DNA of 64,000 nucleotides, from positions 496,001-560,000 of the forward strand of contig NZ_JACCBY010000002.1 of assembly GCF_013409985.1 (NCBI RefSeq). Direction: 5' to 3'. The DNA comes from Sphingomonas melonis (GTDB lineage: Bacteria; Pseudomonadota; Alphaproteobacteria; Sphingomonadales; Sphingomonadaceae). A model generated the notes under the pieces. It was not told the DNA's origin, ran no database searches, and saw only the letters and a program-made list of their open reading frames with translations. The translations under genes and the position numbers were made by a program. Below, piece after piece: positions 17,570 through 25,182 of the stretch (position 1 is the first letter of the stretch; every line of letters starts with the position of its first letter).

Positions 17570-20146
17570 ATGTCCAAATCCGTTCTCGCCACCAGCACGG
17601 CGCTCGCCGCGCTCTGCGTGGCTTTTGCCGCCCCGGCCCGGGCCCAGACCGAGACGCCGCAGACCACGACTCCCCAGACCAGCGATGCGGCACCGAGCGA
17701 CACGTCCGCGACGACAGCGGCGAGCGAGCAGGCCGGGGCCACTACGCCGGAGCCGGCGGATCGCGACATCATCGTGACCGGATCGACCCGCGCGCAGCGC
17801 CGCTTCGACGCCTCCTATGCGATCAACACGGTCACGCAGACCGACATGGAGAAGATCGCCCCGGTCAATTTCGCCGACCTGATCGGCCAGTTGCCGGGTT
17901 TCCAGACCGAGATCACCGGCGGCGAGGTGCAGAATATCTATCGCATCCGCGGTCTGCCGAACGACGGCGGCTTCGTCAGCTTCCAGCAGGACGGCCTGCC
18001 GCTGTTCCACGAGAATGACGGCGTCTTCTTCCGCGGCGACGCGCTCCTCAAGCCCGACCTGATGACCGAGCGCGTCGAGGTGGTCCGCGGCGGCCCCGCG
18101 CCCGTCTATGCCAGCTATTCGGGCGCGATCGTCAACGCGATCGAGGTTACAGGGCGCGATACGATGCGCGGCAAGGCCCAGCTGACGCTCGGCGACACCG
18201 GCCTGTATCGCGGCGACTTCGTCCAGTCCGGCCCGCTCGGCAACCGCACCTATTATGCGCTCGGCGGGTTCGTCCGCTATCACGACGGCTACCGCGACAA
18301 TGGCTTCCCCAACGACAAGGGCGGCCAGTTCCGCGCCAACATCAAGCACGACCTCGACAACGGCTCGCTGCGCGTCAGCGTCAACTACGTCAACGACCAC
18401 AACGTCTTCTATCTGCCGATCCCGACCGCCGACCCGCGCAACCCGTCGGTGTCGCTCGATCGCTACATCGACTATTTCCACGGCACGCTGAACTCGCCGG
18501 CGTTGCGCAACGTCAACCTGCGCTACCGCAATGGTGCCGGCGTCGTGCAGAACGAGGCAAGCGACCTGGGCGACGGCCGCCATATGCAGATGTTCAACGT
18601 CGGCACGCAATATGACGCCGAGTTCGACGGCTGGCTGGTCTCCGCCAAGGCCGGTTTCACGATGGGCAAGCTCGATTTCACGGCCTTGTACTCGACGACC
18701 AATCCGGCCGACGCGAATGCGTTTCCGAGTTCAAACGCGCCGCGGCCGAATGATTATCTGAGCCGAGCGATTCAGGCATTCGGCCCGGTCGCGTCGTTCC
18801 GCTATTTCCTCGCCGGTACCAACACGATCTACGACCCGTACGCTGCATCCGGTCTTGTGATGCAGGCGCAATACCGTGACATCCACTCCAAATTCTACTC
18901 GAACCAGATCAATCTGTCGGTCGCCAAGAAGTTCGAAACGGGCTTCGGCAGTCACGACCTCAAGTTGGGCGTGTACGGCAGCCTGTATGGCGAAAGCAGC
19001 CGGACCATCTATCAGGACTATCTGTTCGAAGTCGCGAGCCGGCCGCGCACGCTCGACCTCGTCGTCTACAATGCCGCGCGGGAGGCGATCGGTCGCATCA
19101 CCGACAATGGCGCACTCAACTATGCCGGAACGCTCTCCCAGGGGAATTCCGACGCGAAGATGATCGCGGTGTTCGCCAACGACACGTGGGAGATCGTCCC
19201 CGGCCTGCGCATCGACGCCGGCATCCGTCACGAGCGCTACGACTACAAGGGCTATGCGCTGCCGACCGCTCTCGCGAACCTTGGCGATCCGACGACGATC
19301 GCCGACGATCTCACCCGTTCGTTCACCGGCGGCATCATCAACCAGCGGCTCAAGCCCCACGCGACCAACTGGACGGTCGGTGCGAATTACGATTTCAACA
19401 CGCATATCGGCGTCTATGGCCGCGCCGCGCACCTCGAAACACCGCCGAGCGTGCAGACCGTCATGAACATCACGCCGACGATCATCACGACCGTCGCCGA
19501 CCAATATGAAGCGGGACTGAAGCTCGCCGCCGGCCGATCCTACCTGTACGTTACAGGTTTCTACACCAATTTCGACCCGCTAAACGCCTCTTTCCTGGCG
19601 CGGGACCCGACGACCGGGCGTAGCGACGTCAACGTCCCCTTCATCGGCGAGGCACAGGTCAAGGGCATAGAGTTCGACGGTGCACTCGCCGTGACGCCGT
19701 GGTTCACTCTCAACGGCGCGCTCACCATCAGCGATCCCAAGTACAAGAATTTCCAGAATTCGAACGGGGCCGATCCGGCAAGGGCCGAAGGCAAGCAGAT
19801 CGTCCGTCAGCCGAAGATCTACGGCAATATCCGCCCGAGCTTCGACTTCGATCTGGGTGACAACGCTATCTCCGTCTACGGTCGCTATACGTATATGGGG
19901 AAACGCTATGTCGATTTTTACAATTACACGGCGCTTCCTGCATATGGCACCACCGGCGCGGGCGTGACGGTGCAGCACGGGACGTGGCAGTTGCAGGTGG
20001 TCGGCGACAATCTGTTCAACGCGCATGGCCTGACCGAAGGCAATACCCGTACCGACCAGGTGGATGGCCAGGGCAACCCCGAGGCGATCTACGGCCGCCC
20101 GATCTTCGGCCGCAACGTCCGCCTCGTCGTCGGCAAGTCGTGGTGA
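17570..20146 (+). CDS. TonB-dependent receptor linked to a YdcF-like protein
   Basis: An 858-residue outer-membrane receptor. The ATG at 17570 follows TGGGGA and opens a signal peptide ending near AAPARAQ; the longer frame from 17486 adds only leader without a signal. Features are a Thr/Glu/Pro-rich linker, a TonB box 'RDIIVTGSTR', a plug ('ADLIGQLPGFQTEITGGE', 'IRGLPNDGG', 'ERVEVVRGGPAPVYASYSGAIVNAIE') and a barrel ending in 'VRLVVGKSW'. The plug lacks the usual 'RG...LVLIDG' wording, placing it outside the common siderophore classes. The YdcF-like gene begins 2 nt after its stop. The ligand is unknown. Confidence 0.88.
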   Translation: MSKSVLATSTALAALCVAFAAPARAQTETPQTTTPQTSDAAPSDTSATTAASEQAGATTPEPADRDIIVTGSTRAQRRFDASYAINTVTQTDMEKIAPVNFADLIGQLPGFQTEITGGEVQNIYRIRGLPNDGGFVSFQQDGLPLFHENDGVFFRGDALLKPDLMTERVEVVRGGPAPVYASYSGAIVNAIEVTGRDTMRGKAQLTLGDTGLYRGDFVQSGPLGNRTYYALGGFVRYHDGYRDNGFPNDKGGQFRANIKHDLDNGSLRVSVNYVNDHNVFYLPIPTADPRNPSVSLDRYIDYFHGTLNSPALRNVNLRYRNGAGVVQNEASDLGDGRHMQMFNVGTQYDAEFDGWLVSAKAGFTMGKLDFTALYSTTNPADANAFPSSNAPRPNDYLSRAIQAFGPVASFRYFLAGTNTIYDPYAASGLVMQAQYRDIHSKFYSNQINLSVAKKFETGFGSHDLKLGVYGSLYGESSRTIYQDYLFEVASRPRTLDLVVYNAAREAIGRITDNGALNYAGTLSQGNSDAKMIAVFANDTWEIVPGLRIDAGIRHERYDYKGYALPTALANLGDPTTIADDLTRSFTGGIINQRLKPHATNWTVGANYDFNTHIGVYGRAAHLETPPSVQTVMNITPTIITTVADQYEAGLKLAAGRSYLYVTGFYTNFDPLNASFLARDPTTGRSDVNVPFIGEAQVKGIEFDGALAVTPWFTLNGALTISDPKYKNFQNSNGADPARAEGKQIVRQPKIYGNIRPSFDFDLGDNAISVYGRYTYMGKRYVDFYNYTALPAYGTTGAGVTVQHGTWQLQVVGDNLFNAHGLTEGNTRTDQVDGQGNPEAIYGRPIFGRNVRLVVGKSW

Positions 20147-20148
20147 GG

Positions 20149-21306
20149 ATGCGGCTGGCGGCGGCGGCGCTGATGCTGGCGAGCGTGCCGGCCGCCGCCA
20201 CACCGGCTGGCGACGTGCCGGCCGGCGACCGGGTCGCCGCGGCTCTGTCGCACCGGCTGTTTCCCTTGCTCGACACGATCGGCGCCGATCCGGGGGCGAT
20301 CGAACGGGTGAAGACGCAGCCGGGGGTCGCGGCGATGCTCGCCGCCCGTGCCGCACGGCGCACCGCCTGCGCGGAGGACCTCGCTTGCGCCGCGCAGGCG
20401 ATGGTCTGGACCCCGGCCGAAAGCGCGACGCTCGTCGCGGCGATGCCGGCCGGTGCCACCCGGGCCGACGACGGGGCGGGTGCGCAGGCGGCGCGTGAGA
20501 TCGACGGCATCAACACGATCCTGCGCACCTATGCGCTCAACCAGGTGCCACGCTATCCGCAGATCGACGGCCCCGGCGCGCTCGACCCGCTCGAATGGCG
20601 CGCGCGGGTGCAGGCGGCGGACTGGCTGGCACGCACGCCTCGCACGCGGTCGATCCAGCCGCTGGACCCCAGCGCCGAATTCGCACTGGCGCTGCTCGAT
20701 GTCAGCGACCGCACCGACGCGATCGGTTTCGAGCCGATCACCGGCGGGCTCAACGCCGCCGCCGCCCGGCGCGCGCGCGGCCTCGACTGGTCGCGCTGGC
20801 GGTATAGCGCGCTGATCCTGACGGGTGTCGGCCCGGAGACGCCGGACACGGCGCTGAGCCCCTATGGCAAATATCATGTCCGCCTCGCCGCCGACCGGTT
20901 CGCGCGCGGCGACATCGCCTTCATCCTGCTCACCGGCGGCCGCGCGCATCCGCGCGCGACGCGCTTCACCGAGGCCGAACAGATGCGCAGCGCGCTGATC
21001 GACCGCTATGGCGTGCCCGCCGAGGCGATCCTGATCGAACCCTATGCGCGCCACACCACCACCAATTTGCGCAACGCGACGCGCGTGCTCGCCGCGGTCG
21101 GCGCGCCGCTCGACCGCGACACGCTTATCGTCTGCAATCCCGGCCAGAGCGAGACGATCGCCAGCCCTGCCTTCGCCCAGCGGAACCGCAGCGAGCTCGG
21201 CTACGAGCCGGGCACCGTGGGTCGCCGCCTATCGCCCACCGAACTGGAGTTCCGTCCCTCTGCCCGGTCGCTGCGGGTCGATCCGCGCGATCCGCTCGAC
21301 CCGTAA
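20149..21306 (+). CDS. exported YdcF/ElyC-family (DUF218) protein
   Basis: A 385-residue protein with an N-terminal signal peptide (MRLAAAALMLASVPAAATPA). The C-terminal half (about residues 215-345) is a DUF218/YdcF-type domain: 'ALILTGVGPETP', 'RFARGDIAFILLTGGRAHP', 'EAEQM...LIDRYGVPAEAILIEPYARHTTTNLRNA'. The N-terminal 200 residues are not recognised, and the protein is much longer than simple YdcF (about 265 residues). It starts 2 nt after the receptor stop, or overlaps it as GTGA if the in-frame GTG at 20143 is used. The tight link to a receptor suggests a periplasmic role with the imported compound. The reaction is unknown. Confidence 0.8.
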   Translation: MRLAAAALMLASVPAAATPAGDVPAGDRVAAALSHRLFPLLDTIGADPGAIERVKTQPGVAAMLAARAARRTACAEDLACAAQAMVWTPAESATLVAAMPAGATRADDGAGAQAAREIDGINTILRTYALNQVPRYPQIDGPGALDPLEWRARVQAADWLARTPRTRSIQPLDPSAEFALALLDVSDRTDAIGFEPITGGLNAAAARRARGLDWSRWRYSALILTGVGPETPDTALSPYGKYHVRLAADRFARGDIAFILLTGGRAHPRATRFTEAEQMRSALIDRYGVPAEAILIEPYARHTTTNLRNATRVLAAVGAPLDRDTLIVCNPGQSETIASPAFAQRNRSELGYEPGTVGRRLSPTELEFRPSARSLRVDPRDPLDP

Positions 21307-21467
21307 CCGGAACGCCGCGCGTCCGGCCGATACCCGGGTGAACAAACCGCTTGAGAGAGGCCATGTGCGACGCGGCCGATCCGAGGGAGCATCCGTGCGC
21401 GATTCGGAAACGCTGCCATTCCGCCGGCAGCCTTGCGGCATCCGCCGATCATGGCCAGCTAGCGGGC

Positions 21468-22484
21468 ATGAAGAACATCGGCTTTCTCTCCTTCGGCCAT
21501 TGGTCGGACGCCCCCGGATCGGCGACGCGCTCGGCGCAGGACGTGCTGCTCCAATCGATCGACCTTGCGGTCGCGGCAGAGGAACTGGGTGCGGACGGCG
21601 CCTATTTCCGCGTGCATCACTTCGCGCAGCAACTCGCCTCGCCCTTCCCGCTGCTCGCCGCGGTCGGCGCGCGCACCAAGCGGATCGAGATCGGCACCGG
21701 CGTGATCGACATGCGCTACGAAAACCCCTTCTACATGGTCGAGGATGCCGGCGCGGCTGATCTCATCAGTGGCGGGCGGCTGCAACTCGGGATCAGTCGC
21801 GGCTCGCCCGAACAGGTGATCGAGGGCTGGCGCCATTTCGGCTATGCGCCGGCAGAGGGCGAGAGCGATGCGGACATGGGCCGCCGCCACGGCGAATTGT
21901 TCTTCGAACTGCTCGCCGGCAAGGGCTTCGCCAAGCCCAATCCGCGCCCGATGTTCGCGAACCCGCCGGGCCTGCTGCGCCTCGAACCGCATGCGGAAGG
22001 ATTGCGCGAGCGCATCTGGTGGGGCTCGGGCAACGACGCCACCGCGGTCTGGGCGGCGCGCAAGGGCATGAACCTGCAAAGCTCGACGCTCAAGGCGGAC
22101 GAAAGCGGCGAACCGTTCCACGTCCAGCAGGCCAAGCAGATCCGCGCCTATCGCGCCGCCTGGGCAGAGGCAGGCCATGCCCGCACCCCGCGCGTATCGG
22201 TCTCGCGCTCGATCTTCGCAATGATGGACGATCGCGACCGCCAGTATTTCGGCCGCGGCGACAGCAGCGACCAGATCGGCGTCATCGACAATATGCGCGC
22301 GGTGTTCGGCCGCTCCTATGCCGCGGAGCCGGAGACGCTGATCGAGCAGCTCCGCGCGGACGAGGCGATCGCCGAGGCGGATACGCTGCTGCTGACGGTG
22401 CCGAACCAGCTCGGCGTCGCGTACAACGCGCATGTGATCGAGTCGGTGCTGCGGCACGTCGCCCCGGCGCTCGGCTGGCGCTGA
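21468..22484 (+). CDS. LLM-class flavin-dependent oxidoreductase
   Basis: A 338-residue luciferase-like monooxygenase-family protein (TIM barrel using reduced flavin). Recognisable parts are 'AAEELGADGAYFRVHHF' near residue 36, 'TKRIEIGTGVIDMRYENPFYMVEDAGAADLISGGR' near residues 69-103 and 'LQLGISRGSPEQVIEGWRHFGY'. The ATG at 21468 starts the usual 'MKNIGFLSFG' terminus; the frame is open upstream but without a good start. It lies 161 bp after the YdcF-like gene on the same strand and may belong to the same unit. The 3' end faces nhaA across 3 bp. The substrate is unknown. Confidence 0.87.
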   Translation: MKNIGFLSFGHWSDAPGSATRSAQDVLLQSIDLAVAAEELGADGAYFRVHHFAQQLASPFPLLAAVGARTKRIEIGTGVIDMRYENPFYMVEDAGAADLISGGRLQLGISRGSPEQVIEGWRHFGYAPAEGESDADMGRRHGELFFELLAGKGFAKPNPRPMFANPPGLLRLEPHAEGLRERIWWGSGNDATAVWAARKGMNLQSSTLKADESGEPFHVQQAKQIRAYRAAWAEAGHARTPRVSVSRSIFAMMDDRDRQYFGRGDSSDQIGVIDNMRAVFGRSYAAEPETLIEQLRADEAIAEADTLLLTVPNQLGVAYNAHVIESVLRHVAPALGWR

Positions 22485-22487
22485 CGG

Positions 22488-23873
22488 TCAGTCGCTTTTG
22501 GCCGAAGCGGTGCGCCAGAAGATGACATAGCCGAACAGGCCAGACAGGACCGACGCGACGAGGATGCCGAGCGAAGCCTGTTCGGTCTGCGCGACATCGG
22601 CGAAGGCGAGTTCGGCGATGAACAGCGAGATGGTGAAGCCGATGCCGGCGACGCCCCCGATGCCGAGCACCATCGGCCAGGTCACGCCCTCGGGCAGCGT
22701 CGCGCGTCCCAGCCGCGTCGCGAGCCACGTCGCGCCGAGGAAGCCGAGCGGCTTGCCGAGGACCAGCCCGACGACGACGCCCGCGCTGAGCGGCGAGCGC
22801 AGCGCCTCTCCGACCAGATCGGCCGAGAAGTGGATGCGGACGTTCGAGATCGCGAACAGCGGCAGGACGATATAGGAGACCCAAGGGGTCAGCACCCGGA
22901 CGAGGCGTTCGGCGGCCTCGTCGGTCGCGGCGGCCATTTCGTGGATATAGCCGAGGCGGCGTTGGGCGTTGTCGCGCTCCTCCTCCTCGATGGCGGGATC
23001 GTCGGTTTCCTCGGCGGCGGCATGCGCTTCCTTGAATCGGTCGACGGGCGCCTGGACGCGTTCGGCGAACAGCCCCTCGGACAGGCGTGAGCTGGTCGGC
23101 AGCAGCAGGCCGACGGCGACGCCCGCGATCGTCGGATGGACGCCCGACCCGAACACGCCGATCCATACGACGACGCCGAGCAGGACATAGGGGATGGCGG
23201 CGACCCAACGCAGCCGCAGCAGCCCGACGATGCCGAGATAGCCGACCGCCGCCACCGCCAGGAACCACCAGTCGATCGAGGCGGTGTACGCGACCGCGAT
23301 GACGAGCAGGCCGAACACGTCATCGATCGCGGCGAAGGCGAGCAGCACCGCGCGCACCGCCGGCGGCAGCCGGGTGGTGAACATCGCGACGATCGCGAGG
23401 CTGAACGCGGTGTCCATCGCCGCGACGACGCCCCAGCCGTGCTGCGTCGGCGTGCCGTAGTTGAAGGCGAGGTAGAGTGCGACGGGCACCACCAGCCCGC
23501 CGATCGCGCCGGCGACCGGGAAGATCGCGGTCTGCAACGAGGCCAGCGACCCCTTGACGAACTCGCGCTTCACTTCCGTCCCGATGATCAGGAAGAACAA
23601 TGGCATCAGCGCATCATTGACCCATTCGGCGGCGGGGCGGCCGAACGTCCATGCGCCATAGCTGAAACGGATCGGCCGGTCCCACAAGCGTACATAATCG
23701 GCGCCGATGGGAGAATTGACGATGATCAGCGCCAGGATCGTCGCGATCAGCAGCGGCCCACCCGAAACCTGGCCGATCGCAAAAAACGGCTCGATTTTCT
23801 GAAGGATAGCGGCCGCCGGCGAGTGGTGCGCCCGCGCCGCGACGCGTCCGGACAGGCGTGGGTTGAGAGCCAT
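22488..23873 (-). CDS. nhaA: Na+/H+ antiporter NhaA
   Basis: A 461-residue inner-membrane antiporter that expels sodium in exchange for protons. The essential aspartate pair is present in 'AFAAIDDVFGLLVIA' (Asp184-Asp185). 'LMPLFFLIIGTEVKREF' and 'GVAGIGFTISLFIAELAF' mark the N- and C-terminal cores. The ATG at 23873 follows AGGAAATCC. Compared with E. coli NhaA (388 residues) it is long. Much of the excess is a charged cytoplasmic insert after about residue 260 (ERVQAPVDRFKEAHAAAEET...EEEERDNAQ), just before the 'LTPWVSYIVLPLFAISN' helix. The gene is divergent from mucR. Confidence 0.95.
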   Translation of the reverse strand: MALNPRLSGRVAARAHHSPAAAILQKIEPFFAIGQVSGGPLLIATILALIIVNSPIGADYVRLWDRPIRFSYGAWTFGRPAAEWVNDALMPLFFLIIGTEVKREFVKGSLASLQTAIFPVAGAIGGLVVPVALYLAFNYGTPTQHGWGVVAAMDTAFSLAIVAMFTTRLPPAVRAVLLAFAAIDDVFGLLVIAVAYTASIDWWFLAVAAVGYLGIVGLLRLRWVAAIPYVLLGVVVWIGVFGSGVHPTIAGVAVGLLLPTSSRLSEGLFAERVQAPVDRFKEAHAAAEETDDPAIEEEERDNAQRRLGYIHEMAAATDEAAERLVRVLTPWVSYIVLPLFAISNVRIHFSADLVGEALRSPLSAGVVVGLVLGKPLGFLGATWLATRLGRATLPEGVTWPMVLGIGGVAGIGFTISLFIAELAFADVAQTEQASLGILVASVLSGLFGYVIFWRTASAKSD

Positions 23874-24192
23874 GGATTTCCTGTTCACTAAGCCTTGGGA
23901 TTGAGACGGATAACACTCTGCCGTGTTCCCGATCCGTCCGACCGGCACGAAGTCTCGAACCATGGGTCAAATCGACTGACGCTTCGAGTTGTTAACTGGT
24001 GTTCGCAACGCCGGCTAGCTGCACAACGCACGCCGCGCGGTTCGGGCACCGCCGCAGAAGTGATAAAATCAATCTGGCACACTAATCGGAAAATGTTTCT
24101 TTGACTTTCGCGTGCAAAACCGCATGTAGGTTAAAGCCGAGCCTTCCCCCAGGCGTCCGGCACATATTGTCCGACTAAGCGAGTACCCCCCG
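23874..24192. promoter_or_regulatory. divergent promoter region between nhaA and mucR
   Basis: This 319-bp gap holds no convincing gene. Its mucR-proximal half is AT-rich for this genome (around 24058-24140) and contains TTGACT at 24101-24106 with TGTAGG downstream at 24125-24130, a weak -35/-10 candidate for mucR. MucR-type proteins often repress their own promoters at AT-rich sites, so autoregulation is plausible. I checked the nhaA leader for a known ion-sensing RNA by eye and saw nothing convincing. Confidence 0.35.
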
Positions 24193-24723
24193 ATGACGAC
24201 GGAAACCAATACGGTCGAACTGGCCACCGAGCTGACGATTGCGTGGCTGAGCAATCCCAACACGCGCACCAATGCCGATGACGTGCCGGCCTTCCTGCAG
24301 TCGATGCATGCCGCGGTCGGCCGTCTGGCCAGCCCCGACGCCGCCGAGCCCGAGCAGGCGGCGCAGGAGTTCACGCCTGCCGTCTCGGTGCGCAAGTCGC
24401 TCGCGTCGCGTGACCACATCATCTCGATGATCGACGGCAAGCCGTATCGCACGCTGCGCCGCCACCTGACGACGCACGGCCTGACCCCCGACGAATATCG
24501 TCAGCGCTATGGCCTGAAGCCCGATTATCCGATGGTCGCGCCGTCCTACAGCGAGAGCCGCAGCGCGATGGCCAAGACGATCGGCCTCGGTCGCAAGGCC
24601 GGCCAGAAGGTCGATCAGGGTGCCGGCAACGGCAATGGCAACGGTGGCGCCGCCAAGGCACCGCGCAAGGGCGGCAAGGCCGCGCTGCAGGCGGCCAAGG
24701 ATACGCTCGGCACCGAGGAATAA
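24193..24723 (+). CDS. mucR: MucR/Ros-family transcriptional regulator lacking the zinc cysteine
   Basis: A 176-residue DNA-binding regulator. In other alphaproteobacteria MucR/Ros proteins control exopolysaccharide, motility and cell-cycle genes. The DNA-binding core is 'SLASRDHIISMIDGKPYRTL' followed by 'RRHLTTHGLTPDEYRQRYGL' (about residues 74-112). In classical Ros/MucR the equivalent of 'IISMIDGK' reads 'IxCLEDGK', with cysteine as a zinc ligand. Here that cysteine is serine, while the two histidines (RRHLTTHG) remain. Zinc-free MucR homologues are known in Mesorhizobium. The tail is Gly/Asn/Lys-rich (GNGNGNGG). It lies beside the polysaccharide-type genes at 25-30 kb. Confidence 0.9.
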   Translation: MTTETNTVELATELTIAWLSNPNTRTNADDVPAFLQSMHAAVGRLASPDAAEPEQAAQEFTPAVSVRKSLASRDHIISMIDGKPYRTLRRHLTTHGLTPDEYRQRYGLKPDYPMVAPSYSESRSAMAKTIGLGRKAGQKVDQGAGNGNGNGGAAKAPRKGGKAALQAAKDTLGTEE

Positions 24724-24737
24724 TCCTCCGTCGAACG

Positions 24738-24765
24738 GCAGGCGGCCTCCACCGAGGCCGCCTGC
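24738..24765. terminator. bidirectional hairpin between mucR and the DUF1488-like gene
   Basis: A perfect 12-bp stem, GCAGGCGGCCTC (24738-24749), loop CACC, then its complement (24754-24765). It is 14 nt after the mucR stop and 19 nt from the stop of the convergent gene at 24785. The following sequence is only mildly T-rich. It is well placed to terminate both transcripts. Confidence 0.7.
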
Positions 24766-24784
24766 TGATCTTCCAATCTTCGAA

Positions 24785-25060
24785 CTATTCCAGATCGTTT
24801 TCGCTGATCACGATCAGCGTCTGGTCCGGATTGCGTGCCAATGCCGCTAGCCCCGCCTCGGCAATCTCGTCCGAGAAGCGGTTGAACATCTCGACCGCAT
24901 CATCTTCCTCGGGCGCATCGCCGCTCAGCGCCTCAAGCACGTCATATTGCACGGCGAACTGCAATTCTTCTGCATCGACCTCGCCGGAGAACTCCACCTG
25001 CCGCTCGTTGGGGTTGTCGAGGATGGAAGCGGTGTCGATATCGAGCTTGTCTGCGGCCAC
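24785..25060 (-). CDS. small acidic DUF1488-like protein
   Basis: A 91-residue acidic protein. The arrangement 'RQVEFSGEVDAEELQFAVQY...LEAL', an acidic stretch, then 'MFNRFSDEIAEAGLAALAR' and a terminal 'LIVISENDLE' resembles the DUF1488 family, small cytoplasmic proteins of unknown role. I chose the GTG at 25060 because AGAGGT lies about 5 nt upstream. An in-frame ATG at 25084 adds eight residues but has no ribosome site. It converges on mucR across a shared hairpin. The family assignment is from memory of the pattern and moderately sure. Confidence 0.65.
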   Translation of the reverse strand: MAADKLDIDTASILDNPNERQVEFSGEVDAEELQFAVQYDVLEALSGDAPEEDDAVEMFNRFSDEIAEAGLAALARNPDQTLIVISENDLE

Positions 25061-25182
25061 GGGGTACCTCTTTCGTAAAACCATCCAGCGATTGGCGGGT
25101 CAGATCGGATAGCGCAAGGCGCACGATGATGTTCCGTGCCGACGCGCCGTGTCTACACAGCGCGGCGGCATCGGCGGCATGA

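Noticed and set aside
23874-24000. Possible ion-sensing riboswitch in the nhaA leader
   Set aside because: No conserved stem pattern known to me could be drawn, and AGGAAATCC-ATG looks like an ordinary leader.
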